Source of the DNA: a bacterium UBA2219
GTDB taxonomy: Bacteria; Desulfobacterota; Deferrimicrobia; Deferrimicrobiales; Deferrimicrobiaceae
Direction of reading: 5' to 3'
DNA length: 24,768 nt
Assembly: GCA_002327765.1 (NCBI GenBank)
Contig: DCUH01000119.1
Coordinates: forward strand, 1 to 24,768
The notes under the pieces: generated by a model
Told to the model about the DNA's origin: nothing
Seen by the model: only the letters and a program-made list of their open reading frames with translations
Databases searched by the model: none
Shown: one piece after another, positions 7,230-14,022 of the stretch
How positions within the stretch are numbered: position 1 is the stretch's first letter
Layout of the letters: the number at the start of each line of letters is the position of its first letter
Made by a program: the position numbers and the translations under genes

Positions 7230-8849
7230 TTGAAGACCCTGGTGATTGCCCTGATCGGGTGGATGGCGATGGGCCTGGGCTGCGCGAAGAGCCAGGCGGT
7301 CCGGAAATCCCCCCCGGAGCCCGCGGCGGCGATCGGCGGGCCCGCTGCCGCCGCGCCGGCCGACGCGCCGGCCGTGACGGCGGCGCCGCTGCCGGACGCC
7401 CCGCTCGAGGGCGCGTTAGAGACACGCCGGTCCGCCGGCGAGTTCCGCAAGCCCTCGAAACGGTACACCCTCGTGATGTCGGGGGCGGACGTCCGGGAGC
7501 TGTTCCTCTCTCTTGCGCGGGAGAACGAGTTCAACCTCGTCCTTTCCCCCGACGTGACGGGGACGGTGACGCTCGACATCAAGGACGCCACGGCCGAGGA
7601 GCTGATGGACGAGGTCTGCGGCATGACCGGCTGCCGGGCGTCGTTCCACGGGAGGACGGTGCGGGTGACCCCCGCGCGGCGGGTCACGCGGGTCTTCCCG
7701 GTGGATTACCTGATCACCGTCCGGACGGGGCAGGGATCGCTCGTCGCGTCGACCTCGGCCGCCGGCAGCGACACGGGGACCGGCTCGGAGAGCCAGAGCA
7801 CGAACAGCATCCAGACGGAGGAAAAGGGCGACTTCTGGACCAACCTGTCGGAGGAGCTCGCCGAGATGGTGTCCGCCGGGGGGGGGAAGGCGATCGTCAA
7901 CCGGACAGCCGGCACCGTCGTGGTGACGGACTTCCCGGAGAACGTGGAGCGGGTCGCGCGGCACCTCAAGGCGATCGAGGCGCGCATGCGGACCGGGGTG
8001 ATCATCGAGGCGCAGATCTTCGAGGTCCGGCTGGACGACAGCACGAAATACGGGATCAACTGGTCCGCCCTCCCCGATCTCCAGTCGTCGCTCCACCTAT
8101 CCGGAACGCTCGCGGGCGGCGCCTCGGCGGCCCAGAACCTCGCCTCCGGGACGACCACTTTCCAGATCGGGGTGGCCGGGTCGAAGTTCTCCGCGTTCCT
8201 GGACGCCGAGGCCGTCAAGGGGAACCTGAACGTCCTCTCCGCCCCCAAGGTCGCCACGCTCAACAACCAGAAGGCCGTCATCCGGATCGGGCGGCAGGAC
8301 GTGTTCTTCAAGGCGACGGTCACTCCCGCGAGCACGACCTCCGCCGCGTTCACCACGTATTCGCCGGAAAGCATCACGGAAGGGATCATCCTCAGCGTCA
8401 CCCCCCAGATCGGGCTGGACGGGCGGATCATGCTTTCCATCCACCCCTCGATCACCGAGAAGGTGGGCGATGCCAGGGCGCCGGACAACAACACGGCGCC
8501 GATCCTCGACATCCGGGAGACCAACACGGTGGTGTCGGTTATGGACGGCCAGACGGTGTTCATCGGGGGGCTGATGCAGGAGCGGATGCAGGAGACCGTC
8601 TCCTCGGTCCCGCTCCTCGGGGACATTCCCTACCTGGGGGCCTTCTTCCGATCCAACGCGCAGGAGAAGGTGAAGACGGAGCTGGTGATCCTCATCACGC
8701 CGCGGGTCGTCCGTTCGACGGAAAGCACGGAATTCGCGGCGAGGGAACGGAACCGGTTGGAGGAAACAAAGAGGGGGAACCTCCTCGGGGGCCGGCCGTG
8801 GCTATACGGCACGGAGGGGGAGCGGGAAACGTTCCGCCCCTGGAACTGA
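7230..8849 (+). CDS. secretin (MshL/PilQ/GspD family outer-membrane channel)
   Basis: A 539-residue subunit of the outer-membrane secretin ring through which the fibre or substrates pass. It has an N-terminal export signal (residues 1-18) ending in GLGC, which may be a non-canonical lipobox with C18 lipidated. An STN/N0 domain covers about 78-146, then comes a Ser/Thr/Gly-rich loop with an N1-like domain (about 155-260), then the secretin core to about residue 490. The core shows the family hallmarks GQTVFIGGL and VPLLGDIPYLG (from about 460) and ends with LVILITPRVV. The short length without AMIN domains resembles MshL more than PilQ. The start is TTG at 7230, supported by a perfect AAGGAGG at 7215-7221. 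The next gene follows after one base. Confidence 0.94.
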   Translation: MKTLVIALIGWMAMGLGCAKSQAVRKSPPEPAAAIGGPAAAAPADAPAVTAAPLPDAPLEGALETRRSAGEFRKPSKRYTLVMSGADVRELFLSLARENEFNLVLSPDVTGTVTLDIKDATAEELMDEVCGMTGCRASFHGRTVRVTPARRVTRVFPVDYLITVRTGQGSLVASTSAAGSDTGTGSESQSTNSIQTEEKGDFWTNLSEELAEMVSAGGGKAIVNRTAGTVVVTDFPENVERVARHLKAIEARMRTGVIIEAQIFEVRLDDSTKYGINWSALPDLQSSLHLSGTLAGGASAAQNLASGTTTFQIGVAGSKFSAFLDAEAVKGNLNVLSAPKVATLNNQKAVIRIGRQDVFFKATVTPASTTSAAFTTYSPESITEGIILSVTPQIGLDGRIMLSIHPSITEKVGDARAPDNNTAPILDIRETNTVVSVMDGQTVFIGGLMQERMQETVSSVPLLGDIPYLGAFFRSNAQEKVKTELVILITPRVVRSTESTEFAARERNRLEETKRGNLLGGRPWLYGTEGERETFRPWN

Positions 8850-8850
8850 C

Positions 8851-9753
8851 ATGTACGAGGAACACTTCCGCCTGAGAGAGAAGCCGTTCGCGCTGACGCC
8901 CGACCCGGATTTCCTCTTCCTCTCCGAAAGCCACCGGCGCGCGCTGGACCACCTGCTGTTCGGGCTGGAGACGGGGGAAGGGTTCATCGTCGTCACCGGC
9001 GACATCGGCGTCGGAAAGACCACGGTGTGCAGGGCCCTGCTTCGGCGCATGCCGGAAGCCTTCACCACGGCTCTCGTGGTGAACTCCCTGCTGACGGAGA
9101 AGGAGCTGCTGCGCACGATCCTCGACGACTTCGGCGCCCCCGTGCCCGACGGGACGCGGAAGGACCTCCTCGACGGGCTGAACCGGTTCCTCCTGGCGGA
9201 GGCGGAGGGCGGCCGCAGGCCGGTCCTCATCATCGACGAGGGCCAGAACCTCGCCCCGCCGCTCCTGGAGCAGGTGCGGCTCCTGTCCAACCTGGAGACG
9301 GAGAAGCACAAGCTCCTGCAGATCGTCCTGTTCGGGCAGAAGGAGCTGCGGGAGAAGCTCCGCCTGCCGGAGCTGCGGCAGTTCGACCAGCGGATCACCG
9401 TCCGGGCCGACATCCTCCCGCTGGACCGGAGGGAGACCTCCATGTACGTGCAGCACCGGCTCGGCGTGGCCGGCGGGGAGGGGGGCGCCTTCCTGTCCCC
9501 CTCCGCGGAGAGGCTGCTGTACCGCCGGTCCCGCGGTGTTCCCCGGCGCGTCAACCAGCTTTGCGACCGGGCGCTGCTTTCGGCCTGCCTGCGCGACGGG
9601 GCGCGCGTCGAGCGGGAAGACGTGGCCCGGGCGTGGGAGTCGCTCTCCGACGACCGGGACGCGGGGCGGCGTTCCCTGCGCCGTCTGCTCCGCGCGTCGT
9701 GGTTCGCGGCGCTGCTGCTTTCCCTGCGGCTCGGAAAAGGGGGCGGACTGTGA
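8851..9753 (+). CDS. ExeA/MshM-like AAA ATPase
   Basis: A 300-residue AAA ATPase of the ExeA/GspA group, which in type II secretion and MSHA systems helps place or assemble the secretin at the cell wall. It starts with the family pattern Y-x-x-x-F-x-L-x-x-x-PF (MYEEHFRLREKPF), has Walker A GDIGVGKT at 50-57 and Walker B VLIIDE at 125-130, and the helical lid around the conserved R-V-N-x-L-C-D motif near residue 232. Unlike ExeA of Aeromonas it lacks a C-terminal peptidoglycan-binding domain; only a short hydrophobic stretch (about 280-291) is found at the end. The size matches MshM. The stop overlaps the GTG start of the TPR gene. Confidence 0.9.
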   Translation: MYEEHFRLREKPFALTPDPDFLFLSESHRRALDHLLFGLETGEGFIVVTGDIGVGKTTVCRALLRRMPEAFTTALVVNSLLTEKELLRTILDDFGAPVPDGTRKDLLDGLNRFLLAEAEGGRRPVLIIDEGQNLAPPLLEQVRLLSNLETEKHKLLQIVLFGQKELREKLRLPELRQFDQRITVRADILPLDRRETSMYVQHRLGVAGGEGGAFLSPSAERLLYRRSRGVPRRVNQLCDRALLSACLRDGARVEREDVARAWESLSDDRDAGRRSLRRLLRASWFAALLLSLRLGKGGGL

Positions 9754-10823
9754 GCCTGCTGCAGGACGCCCTTCGCCGGGCGCAGAAAAACGCGGGGGGC
9801 CGGCCGCCGTCCCCGGCCCCCTTCCCCGATCTCCCGCCCGAAAAGCCGAAACCGCGGTGGAGGCTGTTGGCCGCCCTGTTGGCGGCGGCGCTGATCCTGG
9901 GCGCGGCGAGCGTCTTCCTCCTGGCGCGGCATCCTTCCGGGCCGCGGATCGTCGTCCCGGCCGCCCGGGTCGCGCAGGCGCCCTCCCCGCCCGCTGCCGC
10001 AACGCCCGCCGCTCCCGCGGCGGAAAGCCCCGGCGCCCCGGCCCCGGTGTCCCCTTCGGCGGCGCCCGCGGCCGCTTCGCCCGCCGCCGGCGCGGTGAAA
10101 TCTCCCGCGCGGGCCGCGGGCCCGGTGAAGTCCCCGCCGGCGCCTTCCGTTTCCCGCACCGCCCCGGGCGCCGGTACGGCAACGGGCGACGCCCCGCGGG
10201 AAACGGCGGGGAAGGATCCCCTCGTGGTGAGGTTCAACGCGGCGGTGGAGGCGCTGGATCGGGGCGACGATGCGGAAGCGGCCCGGCTGTTCCGGGAAAC
10301 GGCCGCGGCATCCCCCGAGCTCGTCGAAGCGTGGAACGGGCTGGGGCTCGCCCTCTTGCGGTCAAAGGACGCGCGGGGGGCGGACGAGGCCTTCGCCCGC
10401 GCGCTCGCCCTCGCGCCGCGCTACGTCCCTGGGCTGCTCAACGCCGGTCTGCTCCGCCTTTCGCAGGGCAGGGCGGAGGAGGCGGCCGCATTGTTTTCCC
10501 GGGCGGCGGAGGTCGCGCCCGGCTCGCCGGCCCCGCGCGTGAACCTCGCCGTGGCGCTGGCACGGTCGGGCCGGACCACGGAGGCCGAGGAGACGCTGCT
10601 GGCCGCCCGGAGCCGGTTCCCGGGCGACCCGGACGTGCTGTACCAGCTCGGGACGGTGTACGAGCGGATGGGGGACCGGGGGAAAAGCGCCGAAGCGTAC
10701 GCCGCGTTCCTTGCCTCTGCCGGCGGCGCCCGTCCCGCAGCGGAAGCGCGGGTCCGGGAACGGCTGCGTTCCTGGGACGCCGGATCCCGGCTTGACTCGG
10801 GATCCCCCCTCCCGTCAAAATGA
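9750..10823 (+). CDS. membrane-anchored TPR protein (MshN/GspB-like)
   Basis: A 357-residue bitopic protein. Its N-terminus MSLLQDALRRAQKN resembles the start of GspB/ExeB/MshN proteins, followed by one membrane helix (about 38-59), a long low-complexity Ala/Pro linker suited to cross the periplasm (about 65-150), and four to five tetratricopeptide repeats (about 156-345). GspB-type proteins work as partners of the ExeA/MshM ATPase encoded just before. The start is GTG at 9750, overlapping the TGA of that gene; the open frame extends upstream only as a shadow of the ATPase gene. It is the last gene of the cluster; the cobalamin riboswitch begins about 20 bases after its stop, with no intrinsic terminator between. 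Confidence 0.85.
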   Translation: MSLLQDALRRAQKNAGGRPPSPAPFPDLPPEKPKPRWRLLAALLAAALILGAASVFLLARHPSGPRIVVPAARVAQAPSPPAAATPAAPAAESPGAPAPVSPSAAPAAASPAAGAVKSPARAAGPVKSPPAPSVSRTAPGAGTATGDAPRETAGKDPLVVRFNAAVEALDRGDDAEAARLFRETAAASPELVEAWNGLGLALLRSKDARGADEAFARALALAPRYVPGLLNAGLLRLSQGRAEEAAALFSRAAEVAPGSPAPRVNLAVALARSGRTTEAEETLLAARSRFPGDPDVLYQLGTVYERMGDRGKSAEAYAAFLASAGGARPAAEARVRERLRSWDAGSRLDSGSPLPSK

Positions 10824-10844
10824 CCTGAAACGACCAAACAGGTT

Positions 10845-11031
10845 CCGCCGGGGCCAGGGAAGACGGTGCGAAGCCGTCGCTGCCCCGCAACTGTGACCGG
10901 CAACGAAATCCGCAGGCGATGCCACTGCCCGGAAACGTCGATCGACGCGGGCGGGAAGGCGCGGATAGTAGGCGGGCGGCCCGATCCTTTCGGGCCGCGG
11001 GGGCCGGAAGCCAGGAGACCTTACCCGGCGG
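10845..11031 (+). promoter_or_regulatory. cobalamin riboswitch 1 (upstream of btuFCD)
   Basis: All core elements of the adenosylcobalamin-type aptamer are present in order: the GACGG/CCGTC stem at 10862-10878, GCTGCCCCGCAACTGT at 10879-10894, GCCACTG at 10921-10927, GGGAAGGC at 10953-10960 and AGCCAGGAGACC (B12 box) at 11009-11020. An eight-base P1 helix closes the aptamer: CCGCCGGG at 10845-10852 pairs with CCCGGCGG at 11024-11031. Riboswitches of this class normally lower expression of B12 uptake genes when the cofactor is abundant. Confidence 0.95.
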
Positions 11032-11043
11032 GGTGTGAAACCC

Positions 11044-11079
11044 GAAGCGCCTTTCGAGGGAGAAGGGCCGGGAGGCTTC
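11044..11079 (+). promoter_or_regulatory. possible ribosome-site-hiding hairpin of riboswitch 1
   Basis: GAAGC at 11044-11048 pairs exactly with GCTTC at 11075-11079, and CCTT at 11050-11053 with AAGG at 11063-11066. The outer stem reaches the last G of the GGAGG ribosome binding site (11071-11075) and stops one base before the TTG at 11080. There is no T-run, so regulation is more likely translational than by termination. The fold is drawn by eye. Confidence 0.45.
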
Positions 11080-12030
11080 TTGGTTCCCATCATCCGCAGC
11101 CAGGCGGGACGTCCGCGGCGGGGCCTTCCCGCCGCCGTTTTCCTCCTGCTCCTCGTTTCGGGGCCGGCCCATCCGTCGCTCTCCGCCGACCATTTCCCTT
11201 TGGAGATCCGCGACGACCGGGGCGTCGCCGTCCGGCTGGCCGCCCCTCCCCGCCGCGTCGTCTCGCTCGCGCCCAGCCTCACGGAGATCGTGTTCCTTCT
11301 CGGCAAGGGGGAGCTCCTCGCCGGGGCGACGCGTTTCTGCAACCACCCCGCCGCCTCCTCCTCCCTTCCGAGGATCGGCGGCATGGCCGACCCCGACGTG
11401 GAGCGGATCGTCTCCCTGTCGCCCGACCTCGTCCTCTGCACGACGGACGGCAACCCGCGGCACAGGGTGGAGGCCCTCGAGGAGATGGGGATTCCCTGCT
11501 TCGCTGCGGCGCCGCAGGACCTCCCCGGGGTCCTCGCGACGGTCGAGCGGCTGGGCGCCCTGCTCGGCGACGCCGCCCGGGGGCGGGCCGAGGCCGCCGC
11601 GCTTTCGCGGCGCATGGACGCCGCGCGCGCCGCGGCCGCCCGGGCGGGCGGGGACGCGCCCCGCGCGCTCTTCGTCGTCTCCGTCTCGCCCGTCATCGTC
11701 GCGGGGGAGGGCACGTTCATGGACGAATTGCTCCGGCTGGCGGGCGCGCGGAACGCCGCCCGATCCTTCCGCGGCCGGTACCCGCGCCTGTCCGTGGAAG
11801 ACCTCGTGGCCGCGCGTCCCGAAGCGATCTTCATCGCCGGTATGGGAAGCTCCGAGCGGTTCGCCCCGGAAGTCACAGCGTGGAAGGAGGTCCCGGCCTT
11901 CCGGGACGGCGCCGTGTTCCAGGTCGACGGCGACCTCGTCACCCGGCCGGGCCCGCGGCTCGTGACGGCGCTCGAGAAGATCTCGGAGGCGCTCGCGGGG
12001 CTGGGCCGCCGGCGGGGAGGCGGGAGGTGA
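11080..12030 (+). CDS. btuF: vitamin B12 ABC transporter substrate-binding protein BtuF
   Basis: A 316-residue periplasmic binding protein of the BtuF/FhuD fold that captures cobalamin and delivers it to BtuCD. From the chosen start it has a clean Sec signal: basic n-region with R6, R11, R13 and R14, hydrophobic core at 18-27, and cleavage after A36 (SLSA). The mature part shows RRVVSLAPSLTEIVFLLG near the start, GMADPDVERI, and FMDELLRLAGARN in the second lobe. The frame also allows GTG at 11035, but that codon falls almost inside the aptamer P1 and gives a 29-residue n-region. TTG at 11080 has GGAGG upstream, though at short spacing (4 bases), and fits the hairpin. Its stop overlaps the btuC start. 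The riboswitch strongly supports B12 over siderophore as substrate. Confidence 0.92.
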   Translation: MVPIIRSQAGRPRRGLPAAVFLLLLVSGPAHPSLSADHFPLEIRDDRGVAVRLAAPPRRVVSLAPSLTEIVFLLGKGELLAGATRFCNHPAASSSLPRIGGMADPDVERIVSLSPDLVLCTTDGNPRHRVEALEEMGIPCFAAAPQDLPGVLATVERLGALLGDAARGRAEAAALSRRMDAARAAAARAGGDAPRALFVVSVSPVIVAGEGTFMDELLRLAGARNAARSFRGRYPRLSVEDLVAARPEAIFIAGMGSSERFAPEVTAWKEVPAFRDGAVFQVDGDLVTRPGPRLVTALEKISEALAGLGRRRGGGR

Positions 12031-13037
12031 GCGGCGAGCGGGCGGGCGGCGCCGGTTTTCGGGCGGTCCTGGCCGCGCTTGCGGCCGCGCTGGCGGGGGC
12101 CCTGGCCCTTTCGGCGGCGACCGGGCCGGTGCCGGTCTCGCTCGGCGGGCTCGTGGACGCCCTGCTGCGCGGCGGGGAGGACACCCCCGCGCGCGTCGTC
12201 CTGTCGCTGCGCCTTCCCCGCGCGATCCTCGGGATGCTGGTCGGCGGGGCGCTGGCGTCCTCCGGCGCGGCGTTCCAGGCGCTGCTGCGCAACCCGCTCG
12301 CGGACCCGTACATCCTCGGCGTCTCGGGGGGCGCGGCCGTGGGGGCGCTGGCGGCCACCCTCTTCCTGCCGGCGGGCGCCTCCGCGGTCCTGCCGGCCTG
12401 CGCCTTCCTCGGGGCGGCGCTCTCCGCGCTCGCGGTGTTCCTGCTGGCCCGCCGCGGCGGCGGGGTGTCGCCGGAGCGGCTGATCCTAATGGGGGTGGTC
12501 GTGGGGGCGTTCCTCAACGCGGTCATCATGTTGATGGTGTCCCTCTCCCCCCCGGGCAGGATCCCCGGCGCCCTGTACTGGCTGATGGGAGACCTGGGGC
12601 AGGGCACCCCGAAGCGCGTGGCGGTCCTGCTTCCCTACGTCGCGGGGGGGTCGCTGGCGCTGTTCCTCCTGTCCCGCGGGCTCGACCTGCTGCTGCTGGG
12701 GGAGAGGGAGGCGTTCCACGCGGGGCTCGACATCGAGCGCGTGAAGGCGGCCGCCTATCTCACCGCGTCGCTGCTGGCCGGCTCCGTCGTAGCGGTCTCG
12801 GGGCTCATCGGGTTCGTGGGGCTCATCGTCCCGCACGGCGCCCGGGCGCTTGTGGGCTCCGCCCACCGTCGGCTGCTTCCGGCCGCGTTCCTCATGGGGG
12901 CCGCGTTCCTCGTCCTCTCCGACGTGATCGCCCGGACGGCGTCCCCTTCCGGGGAGCTGCCCGTGGGCGCGGTCACCGCGTTCGCGGGCGCGCCGTTCTT
13001 CCTCTTCCTCCTTCGCCGCGGGGGGGGGCGGGCATGA
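12027..13037 (+). CDS. btuC: vitamin B12 ABC transporter permease BtuC
   Basis: A 336-residue FecCD-family permease with about ten hydrophobic segments. Family signatures include LRLPRAILGMLVGGALASSG near residue 65 onward, QALLRNPLADPYILGVSGGAA just after it, and in the C-terminal third the VSGLIGFVGLIVPH stretch that forms the coupling helix region contacting the ATPase. The GTG start at 12027 overlaps the btuF stop with GGGAGG directly upstream. The stop overlaps the ATG of btuD. It forms the membrane dimer through which BtuF-bound cobalamin enters the cytoplasm. Confidence 0.94.
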   Translation: MSGERAGGAGFRAVLAALAAALAGALALSAATGPVPVSLGGLVDALLRGGEDTPARVVLSLRLPRAILGMLVGGALASSGAAFQALLRNPLADPYILGVSGGAAVGALAATLFLPAGASAVLPACAFLGAALSALAVFLLARRGGGVSPERLILMGVVVGAFLNAVIMLMVSLSPPGRIPGALYWLMGDLGQGTPKRVAVLLPYVAGGSLALFLLSRGLDLLLLGEREAFHAGLDIERVKAAAYLTASLLAGSVVAVSGLIGFVGLIVPHGARALVGSAHRRLLPAAFLMGAAFLVLSDVIARTASPSGELPVGAVTAFAGAPFFLFLLRRGGGRA

Positions 13038-13837
13038 ACCCGGCGCTGTCCGCGCGGGGGTTGGTTTTCCGCTACGGCGACCGGGAGGTGCTGCGCGGGG
13101 TGGGCATCGACCTCTACCCCGGCGAGGTGACGGTCCTGCTGGGCCCCAACGGCTCGGGGAAGAGCACGCTGATCGGCGTCCTGTCGGGGTCGCTGGTCCC
13201 CGCGGCCGGCGAGGCGCTCCTGTTCGGCCGCCCTGCCCGGTCGTACCCGCGCCGGGAGATGGCCCGGCGGCTTTCGTCCGTGGGGCAAAGCCTCCCGATG
13301 GATTTCCCGATGACCGTGGAGGAGTACGTCGCGCTCGGCCGTTACGCGCACCGGGGGCTCTTCGGCGGGGCGACGAGGGAGGACCGGGAGAGGGTCGAGG
13401 GGGCGCTCGACATGGCGGGGCTCGCCTGCCTGCGGGAAAGGCCGCTTTCGGGAATCTCCGCCGGGGAGCGGCAGCGGGCCGTCGTCGCCCGGGCGATCGC
13501 GCAGGGCGGGGACGTGATGCTGTTCGACGAGCCCACCGCGTTCCTCGACCTGCGGCACCGGGTGGCGTTCCACGAGGTCGTCGCCCGCCTCGCGGGCCGC
13601 CGGGGGGCCGCCGTCCTGGTCGCCTCGCACGACCTGTCGCTGTGCGCGGAGTACGGTGCGCGGGTCGTCCTTCTGTCGGAGGGGAGGGAGGCGGCGCATG
13701 GGTCGCCCGAAGAGGTGCTGACGCCGGAGAACATCCGTGCGGCGTACGGCGTATCGGTCGCCTGCGACCGGAACCCCGCGACCGGCGCGGTCCGCGTCAC
13801 CCCGCTGCGGAGCGAGGGAGTGCGCGAAGGATCTTGA
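13034..13837 (+). CDS. btuD: vitamin B12 ABC transporter ATPase BtuD
   Basis: A 267-residue ABC ATPase of the FepC/BtuD type. Walker A GPNGSGKST is at 37-45, the Q-loop lies at VGQSLP (about residue 84), the signature is ISAGE at 141-145 instead of the usual LSGGE, Walker B VMLFDEP is at 161-167 and the switch His is H199. It overlaps btuC by four bases. The modified signature is common in this subfamily and should still be active. Its stop lies six bases before the aptamer of the second riboswitch. Confidence 0.94.
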   Translation: MNPALSARGLVFRYGDREVLRGVGIDLYPGEVTVLLGPNGSGKSTLIGVLSGSLVPAAGEALLFGRPARSYPRREMARRLSSVGQSLPMDFPMTVEEYVALGRYAHRGLFGGATREDRERVEGALDMAGLACLRERPLSGISAGERQRAVVARAIAQGGDVMLFDEPTAFLDLRHRVAFHEVVARLAGRRGAAVLVASHDLSLCAEYGARVVLLSEGREAAHGSPEEVLTPENIRAAYGVSVACDRNPATGAVRVTPLRSEGVREGS

Positions 13838-13842
13838 GACTG

Positions 13843-13986
13843 GGAGGGATCCGGGGAAGACGGTGCGAATCCGTCGCTGCCCCGCATCTGTCACCGGAAC
13901 GAAACCCGCGGCAAGGCCACTGTCCCCGAACCGGGACGGGAAGGCGCGGGAATTAGGCCGCCGGAAGCCAGAATACCCGGCCCTCC
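13843..13986 (+). promoter_or_regulatory. cobalamin riboswitch 2 (upstream of btuB)
   Basis: A second aptamer with the same order of core elements: GCTGCCCCGCATCTGT at 13876-13891, GCCACTG at 13916-13922, GGGAAGGC at 13938-13945 and AGCCAGAATACC at 13966-13977. An 11-bp P1 with a two-base bulge closes it: GGAGGG (13843-13848) with CCCTCC (13981-13986) and CCGGG (13851-13855) with CCCGG (13976-13980). Compared with riboswitch 1 it is about 40 bases shorter and departs from the core at AACTGT (here ATCTGT) and AGGAGACC (here AGAATACC). Confidence 0.9.
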
Positions 13987-14017
13987 TTGAATACGGCACC
14001 CTTTCGAGGGAAAGGAG
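13983..14017 (+). promoter_or_regulatory. alternative pairings over the btuB ribosome binding site
   Basis: The btuB ribosome binding site AAGGAG (14012-14017) has two visible partners. CTCCTT at 13983-13988 is its exact complement, and that strand is also part of aptamer P1. CCTTTC at 14000-14005 pairs with GAAAGG at 14010-14015 in a local hairpin with a GAGG loop. P1, the long-range pairing and the local hairpin exclude each other, which is the arrangement expected of a translational switch. The direction of switching cannot be read from the sequence alone. Confidence 0.55.
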
Positions 14018-14022
14018 AAGCG

